Of a stretch of 64,000 nucleotides of DNA, positions 34,035 through 43,077 are shown piece by piece. The notes under the pieces were generated by a model that saw nothing but the letters and a program-made list of their open reading frames with translations, made no database searches and was not told the origin of the DNA. The stretch comes from UBA1926 sp002337215 (GTDB lineage: Bacteria > Planctomycetota > Phycisphaerae > Phycisphaerales > UBA1924): NCBI GenBank assembly GCA_963973795.1, contig CAXBAF010000016.1:1-64000 (forward strand), read 5' to 3'. Within the stretch, counting starts at the first letter, position 1, and each line of letters starts with the position of its first letter. Position numbers and translations under genes: made by a program.

Positions 34035-35766
34035 GGACGAAGGGTACAAGATCCGCGAGGTCGAGCACGCTGTCGCCGGTCAGGTCGGCGACGAGATCGC
34101 CCGCGAGGAAGGCCGAGACAAACGCCTGCAGATCCGCGAGGTCGAAGACGCCGTTCCGGACGATGTCGGCCGGGTGATAGGCGGCGACGGTGTGGCGGGT
34201 GTCGATCGCGGGTGAGCCGAGATCGGTGACGGATCCGTCTGGCCAGACGACGCGGGCGGTGTCGATGGATGCGTTCGAGCCCAGACCGATGTGGACGAGC
34301 AGCTCGGGGTTGCCCAGATAGGTAGGCCCACCGTCGAGCGAGCGCATATGGGTGACGCCGCCCGCCTCGACCTCGACGACCGCGTGACGGCCTTCGGGCG
34401 GCAGGCACGGGTGTGCGCTCGAATCGAGTTCGAACTGGACCCAGTGGTTCGTCGCCGCGGTCTCGTTGCGCCAGACCCGCATCGGGCTGTCCTTGGCGCT
34501 CATCGCGAGATCAAGGTCGCCGTCGCGGTCGAAGTCGAGGGTCACGAGCGTGCGCCCGAGGCCCTGAAACTGGACGCCGGCGGAGGGGGCGATGTCGGTG
34601 AAGCGGGGCACGCCGAGGACGGTCCCGGTGTTTTTCCAGAGTCTGGCGGGGACCCCGGGGTACTGGAACCAGCCCCCGGTTGCCGCCAGATCCTCGTCCC
34701 CGTCGTTGTCGAAGTCGCCGAAGACGGTGCCCCAGCCCCACCCGTTGGTGAAGACGCCGGCGGGGGTCGCTTCCTCGGTGAAAACCGGAGCGCCCGTTCC
34801 GGGGTCGATGCCCTGGTTCAGGTAGAGCGTGTTGGTGGCATTGGCGAACTCGAAGAAGATGTTGGTCATGAACCAGTCGAGATCGCCGTCGTTGTCGGGG
34901 TCGCCGATCGCGGCCCCCATCCCGTTTTGGTCGAACGTGATCCCGGCCGAGAGGGTCTCGTCGCGGAAGCGGGGGAGGCTGTCCGGGCCGGGCCCCTCGT
35001 TGATCAGGAGCCGGCTGGTGCCGAAGTCGGCGGTGATGAGCAGGTCGGTGAGGCGGTCGCCCGTAACATCGACCATGCGTGGGGTGTACCCGCGGAGTTC
35101 GGAGAAATCGACGCCCATCGCATCGGTCGCGTCGGTGAACTGGGGCACGCCGGCGGCGTCGTTGCCAGTGTTGATCAATAGCCGGTTGCCGGTGTTGTTC
35201 TGGAACCACGAGCAGATGAACAGGTCAAGGTCGCCGTCGTTGTCGATGTCGCCGAGCACGCTGCTCGTTCCGTCGGGTGTGGGCGAGAATGAGCGCACGC
35301 CCGCGGCCTGGGCGGCTTCCTCGAACGAACTCCCATGGTTGATAAGCAGCCGGTTGCCGGCGTTGGTCGCGGGTGAGCCGGCGGGGCCGAGCGAGACGAT
35401 GTACAGGTCCGTGCGCCCGTCCCGGTTCACGTCGCCCGCGATGGCGGACATGCCGCGGTGGAGGTCGGCGACGCCCCAGTCGGCCGCGTGGTCGGTGAAG
35501 GTGCCGTCTTGGTTGTTGATGAAGAGCCGATCGGGCTGGGTGCCCCCGCCGAGGGCGAAGATGTCCGGCCAGCCGTCGGCGTCGAAATCTCCGACGCTGA
35601 GCCCGCCCGCCATCTGGTCGTGGGTGCCGGGGTAGCCGGGTGCGGGGGCGAAGGTGTGGGCGCAGCCGATGTCGGCGGCGCATTCGGTGAAGGCGGGTTG
35701 CTGGGCGCTTGTCGACGAAACCGCGAGACACGCAACCAATGCACTTAAACGAACAAAATTAGTCAC
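34006..35766 (-). CDS. secreted CRTAC1-type FG-GAP/ASPIC protein with degenerate dockerin
   Basis: 586 aa, GTG start with GGAGA about 8 nt upstream. A signal peptide (cut near TSA-Q) is followed by seven or so FG-GAP blades with DxDxDGxxD loops (about 50-415), then an ASPIC/UnbV-like domain (about 435-520; HAVVEVEAGG, VHIGLGSNASIDTARVVWPDG). The last 55 residues keep the two DLADLxxFV units of a GC-type dockerin, but the leading Cys is missing and the end reads GSPCG rather than GCP, so the module is degenerate. CRTAC1-family proteins are extracellular and often carbohydrate- or calcium-binding. Confidence 0.85.
   Translation of the reverse strand: MTNFVRLSALVACLAVSSTSAQQPAFTECAADIGCAHTFAPAPGYPGTHDQMAGGLSVGDFDADGWPDIFALGGGTQPDRLFINNQDGTFTDHAADWGVADLHRGMSAIAGDVNRDGRTDLYIVSLGPAGSPATNAGNRLLINHGSSFEEAAQAAGVRSFSPTPDGTSSVLGDIDNDGDLDLFICSWFQNNTGNRLLINTGNDAAGVPQFTDATDAMGVDFSELRGYTPRMVDVTGDRLTDLLITADFGTSRLLINEGPGPDSLPRFRDETLSAGITFDQNGMGAAIGDPDNDGDLDWFMTNIFFEFANATNTLYLNQGIDPGTGAPVFTEEATPAGVFTNGWGWGTVFGDFDNDGDEDLAATGGWFQYPGVPARLWKNTGTVLGVPRFTDIAPSAGVQFQGLGRTLVTLDFDRDGDLDLAMSAKDSPMRVWRNETAATNHWVQFELDSSAHPCLPPEGRHAVVEVEAGGVTHMRSLDGGPTYLGNPELLVHIGLGSNASIDTARVVWPDGSVTDLGSPAIDTRHTVAAYHPADIVRNGVFDLADLQAFVSAFLAGDLVADLTGDSVLDLADLVPFVHALTGSPCG
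34041..34046 (-). promoter_or_regulatory. TANNNT -10 element (TACCCT) for the DNA methyltransferase
   Basis: TACCCT on the minus strand is 6 nt before ATG 34034 and lies inside the 3' coding region of the upstream gene. Confidence 0.4.
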
Positions 35767-35958
35767 GATGAAATCTCCGACTCACGCTCTGGGTATCGGC
35801 ACGATATCAGAGGTCAGACGGTCGGCGGAGTGAAATCGCGATGTTTGGTCCGATATTGAAGTAGGGGGCTCCGAGTTCGTATCAGCACATCGGGAGCCAA
35901 CGACCGCGTCGTGGTTTATGCCTAGGGGCGTGCACGAGAGTGTGTGCAATGATTGCGA
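35767..35958. other. AT-richer spacer
   Basis: About 190 bp without a gene, clearly less GC-rich than the surroundings, continuous in composition with the following orphan gene. It contains the leader of the CRTAC1-type gene on the minus strand. Confidence 0.35.
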
Positions 35959-36333
35959 TTAGACGGGCCAGGGCTCTTTGGTTTCGACAGATAGCCAGCA
36001 TCCGTTCTCGAACTCGATCCAGCATGACCAGTCGTCATTGATCCGGCTACTGACCACGTCACTTTCCAGCAGTTCTGTCAGCGGAGTTGCATCGGTCCAG
36101 AATCTATCCAAGCCCGGTCGGAATTCGGCTCCGTGTTGCCCTGTTGAGACAGCATGCTCTAAGCCATTCTGTAGTACAACCTTGGACGATTGGTGAATCG
36201 TCGCCCTGCAATATTCGGGTGGATCAGACCTGTCCCGAAACGTCGCCTCGTACCAGTTGGCATAGATCGTCAGCGACTCGATGCGTTTGCCGATGAGTCG
36301 ATCGAGCAGTTTCTGGTCGATGAGATTTTGCAT
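35959..36333 (-). CDS. orphan small protein, AT-richer than neighbours
   Basis: 124 aa starting at ATG 36333, 3 nt after the ugd stop, so translated as the second gene of a ugd transcript. The protein is acidic and Trp-rich at the C-terminus (DDWSCWIEFENGCWLSVET) and has no signal or membrane segment. I do not recognise a family. The DNA is near 50% GC against well over 60% around it, and codon use is unlike the neighbours, suggesting recent acquisition. The fold could be of the small immunity-protein kind, but this is a guess. Confidence 0.6.
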   Translation of the reverse strand: MQNLIDQKLLDRLIGKRIESLTIYANWYEATFRDRSDPPEYCRATIHQSSKVVLQNGLEHAVSTGQHGAEFRPGLDRFWTDATPLTELLESDVVSSRINDDWSCWIEFENGCWLSVETKEPWPV

Positions 36334-36336
36334 CCA

Positions 36337-37680
36337 TCACACCGGCTTCACAGCCGCACGTCCCACCGAGTAGTAGTGCCAGCCCATCTCGCCGAGGTGC
36401 TGGCGGCGGTAGAGGTTCCGGCCGTCGAAGATCGCCTTGCCGTTCATCGCCTCGCCCAGACGGGCGAAATCGGGGCTCTTGAATTCGTCCCAATCGGTCG
36501 AGATCACGAGGGCGTCGGCCCCCTGCGCGCACTCATACATATCCTCGATGAGTTCGATGGTGGGGGCTTCCTTGCTGACGTTTTCCATCGCGACGGGGTC
36601 GAAACCGCGGACTTTGCAGCCGTACCCGAGGGCCTTGCGGGCAAGGGTGAGGGCGGGAGACTCGCGGATGTCGTCGGTGCGGGGCTTGAAGGCGAGGCCC
36701 CAGAAGGCGAGGGTCTTGCCGGTGAGGCCCTGCTCGCCGCCGAAGTGGGCAACGAGCTTCTTGAAGAAGCGGTCGCGCTGGGCCTGGTTGGTGTCGTGCA
36801 CGGCCTTGGAGACGAGCGTGGGGGTGCCGCTGGTTTCGCCCATCATGATGCAGGCGAGGGTGTCCTTGGGGAAGCACGAGCCGCCGTAGCCGACGCCGGG
36901 GTAGAGGAAGGAGTGGCCGATGCGTTTGTCGGAGCACATGCCTTCCCTCACGCGGTTGATGTTGGCGCCGTAGGCCTCGCAGAGGTTGGCCATCTCGTTG
37001 ATGAAACTGATCTTGGTCGCCAGGAAGTTGTTGGACGCGTACTTGACCATCTCCGCGGACGGGATGTCCATGAGGAAGATCGGGTGCCCGTTGCGGACGA
37101 AGGGGTCGTAGAGGTCGCGGAATTGCTCACCGACGCGGTCGTTCTCGACACCCACGACGACGCGGTCGGGCTTGTTGAAGTCCGTGATCGCGTCGCCTTC
37201 TTTGAGGAACTCGGGGTTGTCGGCGACGTCGAACGGGATGCCCGGCCCGACGCGTTCGCGGATGCGGTCGCGGATCTTGAGTGTCGTGCCGACTGGGACC
37301 GTGGACTTCATGACGACGGTCTTGGGCGTCTGATCCGGTCCCAGTTTCTTGATGATGTCGGCGATGTCATCCGCGGCGGCGTGGACGTACTTCATGTCCG
37401 TGTGCCCACGCTCGTCGCTCGGGGTTCCCACGCAGATGAAGACCATGTCCGCGTCGCGATAGGCCTCGTTCTTGTCGGTGGTGTAGCGCAGCCGGCCCGC
37501 GTCGGCATTCTTGAGCATCAGCTCAGTGAGCCCCGGTTCGTAGATCGGGCAGACGCCCTTCTTGAGCTTGGCGATCTTCTCCTCGATGACATCGAGGCAG
37601 ATCACATCGTTGCCCGTGTTCGCCAGGCAGACGCCCGTGACCAGGCCCACATACCCCGTGCCCACCATCGTCAATCGCAT
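36337..37680 (-). CDS. ugd: UDP-glucose 6-dehydrogenase
   Basis: 447 aa from ATG 37680, which has AGGAG 8 nt upstream; the longer frame to 37860 is unlikely. The N-terminal Rossmann motif is MVGTGYVGLVTG, then VGTPSDE and KSTVPVGT, with the catalytic Cys269 in GVGYGGSCFPKD and a C-terminal FKPRTDDIRESPAL segment. It oxidises UDP-glucose to UDP-glucuronate with two NAD+, for exopolysaccharide or surface glycan synthesis. The small orphan gene at 35959-36333 follows it by 3 nt. Confidence 0.95.
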   Translation of the reverse strand: MRLTMVGTGYVGLVTGVCLANTGNDVICLDVIEEKIAKLKKGVCPIYEPGLTELMLKNADAGRLRYTTDKNEAYRDADMVFICVGTPSDERGHTDMKYVHAAADDIADIIKKLGPDQTPKTVVMKSTVPVGTTLKIRDRIRERVGPGIPFDVADNPEFLKEGDAITDFNKPDRVVVGVENDRVGEQFRDLYDPFVRNGHPIFLMDIPSAEMVKYASNNFLATKISFINEMANLCEAYGANINRVREGMCSDKRIGHSFLYPGVGYGGSCFPKDTLACIMMGETSGTPTLVSKAVHDTNQAQRDRFFKKLVAHFGGEQGLTGKTLAFWGLAFKPRTDDIRESPALTLARKALGYGCKVRGFDPVAMENVSKEAPTIELIEDMYECAQGADALVISTDWDEFKSPDFARLGEAMNGKAIFDGRNLYRRQHLGEMGWHYYSVGRAAVKPV

Positions 37681-37891
37681 CGCTGCCGCTCCTGGGTCGC
37701 CGGCGTGAGCCGGGGTCTGCCGTCGGGCCGGTCGGCCCTCGGTGTTATCGGGTTCCGAGATTCGCCCGCCGTGCCATCGGCACATCCGTCGGCGGGGTTG
37801 GGATGATACGGCGTCGAGACCATCACGTTGGGCTTTCGCCGGGTTTACACTCCGCGTCATCCCGAGTACGGCTCAGCACGGAGGCGAGATC

Positions 37892-38776
37892 ATGGCGACC
37901 ATGGCAAAGCGTAAAAACAAGAACAAGAAGCCCAAGAAAACCCGTCCCATCGTCAATGCCGCCACGAACAGCCGGCACGAGCTGTATCAGGCGTCTGTCC
38001 AGAACGTCGAGGCGGAGATCGATTTTGTGGACGCGACCTTCCGGGAACTGCGGGGTCGGGACGCCGTCCGCCTCCGCGAGGACTTCTGCGGGACCGGCAA
38101 CACATCCTGCGAGTGGGTCCGGCGTCGGGCGTCGAATCTCGCGTTCGGGCTCGATATCGACGCCGAGACGCTCGCGTGGGGTGCCGAGCACATGCTGGGT
38201 GGGCTCGATCCCGAGCAGCGGGAGCGGGTCGTCCTCCACGAGCGAAACGTGCTCGACCCGGGCGACGCGATCGGCATGGACGCGATCCTTGCGATGAACT
38301 TCTCGTACTGGCTCTTCAAGACAAGGACCGAAATGGTGACCTACTTCAGGTCCGTGTTCAGCAGTCTCGGCGACGATGGGATATTTTTCCAGGACTTCTA
38401 CGGCGGGTCGGAGACGATGGAAGAGCGCACCGATGAACGCGTGTGCGAGCTGCCGAACGGCGGGCGATTTACCTATGTCTGGGACCAGCACCGCTTCAAG
38501 CCCGTCACGGGCGAGGTCGAGTGCCGGATCCACTTCAAGTTCAAAGACACGTCGAAGATGGAGAACGCGTTCGTCTACCACTGGCGTCTCTGGACGCTGC
38601 CCGAGATCCAGGAGATGCTCGCCGAGGCGGGCTTCGGTCGGACGACGGTCTACTGGGAAGGCGACGAGCTCGACGACGACGGCGAGGCGACCGGCGAGGG
38701 CAACGGCGTGTACACACCGGAAGCCGAGGGCGAGGCGGATCCCGCGTTCATCTGCTACATCGTCAGCGAGAAATAG
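37892..38776 (+). CDS. class I SAM-dependent methyltransferase
   Basis: 294 aa from ATG 37892 with GGAGG 8 nt upstream. A Lys-rich N-terminus (AKRKNKNKKPKK) precedes a Rossmann-like domain: LREDFCGTGNTSCEWV is motif I with the SAM-binding glycines, AFGLDIDAETLAWG contains the acidic motif II, and AMNFSYWLF is the motif IV region. The DFCGTG pattern belongs to a methyltransferase group with unknown substrates in planctomycetes. Not linked to its convergent neighbour. Confidence 0.8.
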   Translation: MATMAKRKNKNKKPKKTRPIVNAATNSRHELYQASVQNVEAEIDFVDATFRELRGRDAVRLREDFCGTGNTSCEWVRRRASNLAFGLDIDAETLAWGAEHMLGGLDPEQRERVVLHERNVLDPGDAIGMDAILAMNFSYWLFKTRTEMVTYFRSVFSSLGDDGIFFQDFYGGSETMEERTDERVCELPNGGRFTYVWDQHRFKPVTGEVECRIHFKFKDTSKMENAFVYHWRLWTLPEIQEMLAEAGFGRTTVYWEGDELDDDGEATGEGNGVYTPEAEGEADPAFICYIVSEK

Positions 38777-38779
38777 GGC

Positions 38780-39583
38780 TCATCGGCGCCGTCGGCCGAA
38801 CGCGAGCCCGAAACCCAAGGCGGCGGTCATGCCGGTCCCCGCGCCGGGGATCAGGTCGACACGCCCCGAGATCACGGCGCTGTCGCCTGCTGTGATCTCG
38901 ACCTGGAAGCCCCACAGGAACACGCCCCAGAATGCCTCTGGATCCGCGGCGTTGAGCGGCGTGACGCCGACATGGTGCGAAACCAGACCGCTCTCGAGTT
39001 GCTCGCCGGGCCCGAGATCCGTGGACAGGGACCCGACGGATGCACCGATGATCTCGTTCCCGTCGCCGAGGCCCGCGGAGTTGAGCCCGCCGAGCCCGGT
39101 GTACGCGAGGGCCCCGTTGCCGGCGCCGCCGACGCCAGCGAGCCCGTCGCCGCCGCTGCGCGAGGTCCCGTCGATGCTCCGCACCGAGACCGAGGAATTG
39201 AAGAGGGTGTCCCCTTCGCCCGGCGCGAGCGGCCCCAGCACCAGTGACGACGAGATGAGCAGCGATTGATCGGTGAAGTTCTCGACGCGGATCGCGAACT
39301 CGGACCAGGGATCGAGGTCGTAAGAGAACGAAGTCAGCGTGAGGCGAGCGAACTCGATTTCTTCGAAGGTGATCGGATCGAAGGTGAAGAACGACTGACT
39401 CAGCCCCGGCGGGGAGCCCGCTTTGTTACCAAGCGCCCACTGTCCGCTCCGGAAGTCGGTCGCGCCCCCGGCTCTCGCGCTCGACACTGCCTCAAGCGTC
39501 GGGGCGAGCATCTGGGCTCGCGCACCGAACGTGAACAGCATGAACGCGCACAACGCGACAAATGTCTTCTTCTTCCCTTGCAT
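38780..39583 (-). CDS. exported protein with PEP-CTERM-like sorting tail
   Basis: About 267 aa from ATG 39583 (GGGGAAG upstream), beginning with a signal peptide cut near ARA-Q. The middle is a Gly/Ser-rich beta protein of unknown function. The C-terminus (IPGAGTGMTAALGFGLAFGRRRR) has the pattern Pro-Gly-x, hydrophobic helix, Arg cluster, as in PEP-CTERM proteins processed by exosortase. No exosortase gene is in the window. Same tail design as the protein at 47903-48484. Confidence 0.75.
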   Translation of the reverse strand: MQGKKKTFVALCAFMLFTFGARAQMLAPTLEAVSSARAGGATDFRSGQWALGNKAGSPPGLSQSFFTFDPITFEEIEFARLTLTSFSYDLDPWSEFAIRVENFTDQSLLISSSLVLGPLAPGEGDTLFNSSVSVRSIDGTSRSGGDGLAGVGGAGNGALAYTGLGGLNSAGLGDGNEIIGASVGSLSTDLGPGEQLESGLVSHHVGVTPLNAADPEAFWGVFLWGFQVEITAGDSAVISGRVDLIPGAGTGMTAALGFGLAFGRRRR

Positions 39584-39774
39584 GTTCTTCCCCGATGAAG
39601 TTCTCGAACGAGCCACGAATCCGGATGACTCGTTCCGGATGCGATCTTCGCAAGATACCAGAGGCATGCGCCAGCCTCCACCTCCGTGTTATCGGCACCC
39701 CGACTCTGGGGTCTTCAAGAGACCCGCCGCACGACTGCCGAGCATCACGAGCCCCGTGAACACGCTCGCATTCC

Positions 39775-39780
39775 TACCAT
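39775..39780 (+). promoter_or_regulatory. TANNNT -10 element (TACCAT) for the polyprenyl synthase
   Basis: TACCAT lies 6 nt before ATG 39787; no Shine-Dalgarno is present. Confidence 0.45.
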
Positions 39781-39786
39781 GCTGCC

Positions 39787-40854
39787 ATGCGCGGCGTGCT
39801 TGAAATACCTGAATCGCTTCTCCCGATCAACGAGGCGATCATCGCCGGGCTCGAGCGCGTCGAGGCGTGCTTCGATCGCCAACTCGAGACCGACATCCCG
39901 CCGGTCGCCGAGCTCTGCCGCCACATCGAGCGGTACCGGGGAAAGATGCTCCGTCCCACACTGGTGCTGCTCACGGGGCTCGCCGCCCATCCCGAGGCCG
40001 CGGGTCGGCTCTCGTCGGGGGATGGTCTCGCCGGACTCTGGAGCGACGAGCACATCGGGCTCGGGGCCGTCGTGGAGATGGTCCACATGGCGACATTGGT
40101 CCATGATGATGTCCTCGACGACGCCGAGATCAGGCGGCGGGGGCAGACCGTCAACGCGTTGCGGGGCAACGAGGCCGCGGTGATCCTGGGCGATTACCTC
40201 CTCGCGTCCGCGTACCACCTGTGCTCATCGGTGGAGAGCCGGCAGGCCGCGCTCGCCGTCGGTGATACCGCGATGACGATGGCGTCCGGGGAGTTGCTCC
40301 AGCTCCATCATCGCGAGGATCTCTCGCTCGATGAGCCGACCTACTACGAGATCGTGGACCGAAAGACGGGCGCCCTGATCGGGCTTTCCTGCTCGCTCGG
40401 CGCGGCCGCGAGCGGGGCGGACGACGCGACCGTCGATGCGCTCAAGCGTTTCGGCCGGGACATGGGCATCGCCTTCCAGATCAAAGACGATCTGCTCGAC
40501 CTCATGGGCGAGGAGACGATCATCGGCAAGTCCGTCCGGCGCGACCTCGCCAAGGGCAAACTCACACTCCCGCTCATCCACGCCTTCAACGCCGCGAGCC
40601 CCGATGTCCGGGGCAGGCTGCTCCGCGAGGTGAAGAACCTGGGCGAGGCGGAGGGGGCCGAAAGCCCGGCCGCCAGCGCCGCGGTCGATCAACTCGTCGC
40701 GACGATGCGCGACCTGGGCTCGATCGACTACGCCAAGGCGAGCGCCGAGAAGATCGTCGAGCGGGCGAAGGCCTCGCTGGGCGTGCTCCCCGCGAGCCCG
40801 GTGCGGGATTTCATCGAGTTCAGCGCCGACGCGGTGATCGACCGGCGGTTCTGA
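39787..40854 (+). CDS. trans-isoprenyl diphosphate synthase (polyprenyl synthetase)
   Basis: 355 aa. Both Asp-rich motifs are present: HDDVLDD (first, about 106-112) followed by RRRG, and KDDLLD (second, 233-238). The length fits a long-chain (heptaprenyl/octaprenyl) synthase that builds the side chain of menaquinone; MqnE at 55.7 kb shows that menaquinone is made by the futalosine route. Chain length cannot be decided from what I see. The bulk around the first motif (VVEMVHMATLVHDD) suggests a long product. Confidence 0.9.
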   Translation: MRGVLEIPESLLPINEAIIAGLERVEACFDRQLETDIPPVAELCRHIERYRGKMLRPTLVLLTGLAAHPEAAGRLSSGDGLAGLWSDEHIGLGAVVEMVHMATLVHDDVLDDAEIRRRGQTVNALRGNEAAVILGDYLLASAYHLCSSVESRQAALAVGDTAMTMASGELLQLHHREDLSLDEPTYYEIVDRKTGALIGLSCSLGAAASGADDATVDALKRFGRDMGIAFQIKDDLLDLMGEETIIGKSVRRDLAKGKLTLPLIHAFNAASPDVRGRLLREVKNLGEAEGAESPAASAAVDQLVATMRDLGSIDYAKASAEKIVERAKASLGVLPASPVRDFIEFSADAVIDRRF

Positions 40855-40896
40855 GCCGCGGGTGCTGAACGGGGCCCGAGCCGGGGGCGGCACGCA

Positions 40897-40902
40897 TAAC
40901 CT
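40897..40902 (+). promoter_or_regulatory. TANNNT -10 element (TAACCT) for tyrS
   Basis: TAACCT lies 8 nt before ATG 40911; no Shine-Dalgarno. Confidence 0.35.
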
Positions 40903-40910
40903 TGCGGGCC

Positions 40911-42305
40911 ATGACAACGACCTCTTCAACGCCAGCCGTGACCGACCTGATCGCCGAACTGCAGTGGCGGGGGCTGCTCCACCAGTGCACCGACGAGGCT
41001 GGTCTGCGCGAGCACCTCGCCGATCCCGCGAACGCATCCCGCAAGATCTATTCGGGATTCGACCCCACGGCCCCCAGCCTGACGATCGGCAACCTCGTCC
41101 CGATCATGCTTCTCGCCCACGTCAAGCGGGCGGGGCACGTCGCTGTCGCGCTCCAGGGGGGCGGAACGGGCCTGATCGGGGATCCCTCGGGCAAGTCCGC
41201 CGAGCGGCAGTTGAACACCGCCGACACCGTCGCGGCGAACGTCGAGGCCCAGCGCCCGATCTTCGACGCGGTCCTCGGGAATGTCGAAGGCCATCCCCAC
41301 GCGATCGCCAACAACCTCGACTGGCTGGGCGGGCTTGGCTACATCGAGGCCCTCCGCGACATCGGCAAGCACTTCAGCGTCAACATGATGATGCAGAAGG
41401 AATCGGTGAAGGCACGCCTCGAGAACCGCGAGCAGGGGATCTCGTACACAGAGTTCTCCTACATGATCCTGCAGGCGTACGACTTCGCGCATCTGTACGA
41501 GCATGAGGGCATCACCGTGCAGATCGGCGGGAGCGATCAGTACGGGAACATCGTGGCGGGGACGGATCTGATAAGACGAAAGACTGCAGAGGATAAGTTC
41601 TTCGCCGCGAAGCAGGAACAAAGCAAAGAGGCCGGTGAAGTCGTCAGTTTCTCCGGCTCTGACTACGAACGTCTCGCTTTCGGCATCACAGCCCCCCTCG
41701 TCACGAAGGCCGACGGCACCAAGTTCGGCAAAACAGAATCCGGCGCCGTTTGGCTCACCGCCGACAAAACCAGCCCCTACGCCTACTACCAGTTCTGGCT
41801 CAACGCCACCGACGACGACGCGACAAACTGGATCAAGATCTTTACGTTCCTCACCCAGGACGAGATCGAATCGCTCATCGCTCGCCACGCCGAGAACCCG
41901 GGCATGCGCGAACTGCAACGCACGCTCGCCCAGCACGCGACGACCATCCTGCACGGCGAGGAGGCGATGCACCGCGCCGAGTCGGCGGGCAAGGCGCTGT
42001 TCAGCGGCGAGATCGCGGATCTCGACGAGCCGACACTGCTCGAAGTGCTCGCGGATGTGCCCTCGAGCGATCACCCGAAGGCCGACCTCGCGGGTGATGG
42101 ACTGGACCCGATCGAACTGCTCAAGCGGGCGAGCCTCGCGAGTTCGAACCGCGAGGCCCGCGAGTTTCTGGGCAACGGCTCCGTCTCGATCAACGGCGCG
42201 AAGATCGACGGTGATACGCGGATCACCGAATCCCACCTCCTGCACGGCTCATTGATCGCTGTGCGCCGTGGCAAGAAAAAATGGCACCTGACAAGATGGA
42301 AGTGA
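40911..42305 (+). CDS. tyrS: tyrosyl-tRNA synthetase
   Basis: 464 aa. Class I synthetase: FDPTAPSLTIGN (50-61) is the HIGH-region variant, with SLTIGN instead of the usual SLHIGH. QIGGSDQYGNI is the tyrosine-binding stretch, and KFGKTESG is the bacterial KMSKS-equivalent. A C-terminal S4 RNA-binding domain (about 400-460: SSNREAREFLGNGSVSINGAKI) is present. It charges tRNA-Tyr. An in-frame ATG at 40902 is less likely. Confidence 0.95.
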   Translation: MTTTSSTPAVTDLIAELQWRGLLHQCTDEAGLREHLADPANASRKIYSGFDPTAPSLTIGNLVPIMLLAHVKRAGHVAVALQGGGTGLIGDPSGKSAERQLNTADTVAANVEAQRPIFDAVLGNVEGHPHAIANNLDWLGGLGYIEALRDIGKHFSVNMMMQKESVKARLENREQGISYTEFSYMILQAYDFAHLYEHEGITVQIGGSDQYGNIVAGTDLIRRKTAEDKFFAAKQEQSKEAGEVVSFSGSDYERLAFGITAPLVTKADGTKFGKTESGAVWLTADKTSPYAYYQFWLNATDDDATNWIKIFTFLTQDEIESLIARHAENPGMRELQRTLAQHATTILHGEEAMHRAESAGKALFSGEIADLDEPTLLEVLADVPSSDHPKADLAGDGLDPIELLKRASLASSNREAREFLGNGSVSINGAKIDGDTRITESHLLHGSLIAVRRGKKKWHLTRWK

Positions 42306-42542
42306 CAGCACGCCCCGAAACCGGGCCTGTCGCGGCCGAGTGTGAAGCGTTCAACTGATCGCGCCGAGCGAATTTTCTTGCTTTCGAGCGGGATTTCTGG
42401 AAGATACGAAGTGGCGATTCCCGTGGGGGGAACGCCGCCGCGGGAGTTCTTCGCGCGGCGTTCCGAGCCGTGGCATCACGACGAGCCGCCGCTCAGTGAG
42501 AAAACCCGGCATGACATCTGCCATCCACGGAAAGGGGGCAAC

Positions 42543-42989
42543 ATGTTTCTGGTTTCCCAGTTGATCGCTCGCAAGCACGAGGCCGGCACGCGGACCGTTG
42601 AGACCGTCTCGCCCGACACGACGGTGCTCGACGCGGCCAAGATTATGAACGACCAGCACATCGGCTCGCTCGTCGTGGTCGGGCAGGAGGGCGGGCTTGT
42701 CGGGATTGTCACCGAGCGTGACTTCCTCCGCCGCGTCATCGCCGATGGGCGGAACCCCGCCGAAACCCGCGTCAGCGAGATCATGACCCGTTCGATCCTG
42801 ACGTGCACGCCCGATACCCGTCTCGACGAAGTCCGCAACACGATGCGCGAACGCCGGGTGCGGCACATGCCGATCATCGAGTGTGATCGTCTCGTCGGGA
42901 TGATCTCGATCGGCGATCTCAACTTCGCCGAGTCGCGGGCCCTCAACGAGCAGGTCGAGCAGCTCGAGATGTACATCCGCACGGCCTGA
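42543..42989 (+). CDS. CBS-domain pair protein
   Basis: 148 aa from ATG 42543 with a GGAAAGGGGG site upstream. Two CBS motifs: TVETVSPDTTVLDAAKIMNDQHIGSLVV...GIVTERDFLRRVI and ILTCTPDTRLDEVRNTMRERRVRHMPII...GMISIGDLN. Stand-alone CBS pairs bind adenylates and act as small regulators. Followed by a good terminator, so it is probably monocistronic. Confidence 0.88.
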   Translation: MFLVSQLIARKHEAGTRTVETVSPDTTVLDAAKIMNDQHIGSLVVVGQEGGLVGIVTERDFLRRVIADGRNPAETRVSEIMTRSILTCTPDTRLDEVRNTMRERRVRHMPIIECDRLVGMISIGDLNFAESRALNEQVEQLEMYIRTA

Positions 42990-43031
42990 GCACGCGGCTC
43001 ACGCCGGAGATAACACAATCGATTCTCTCAG

Positions 43032-43054
43032 CACGGCCGACACGGCCGTGTTTT
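43032..43054 (+). terminator. Rho-independent terminator of the CBS gene
   Basis: CACGGCCG and CGGCCGTG form a perfect 8-bp stem with a 3-nt loop, followed by TTTT, 43 nt after the CBS stop. Confidence 0.8.
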
Positions 43055-43077
43055 CATTTCGCACTCGGCACGAGAAT

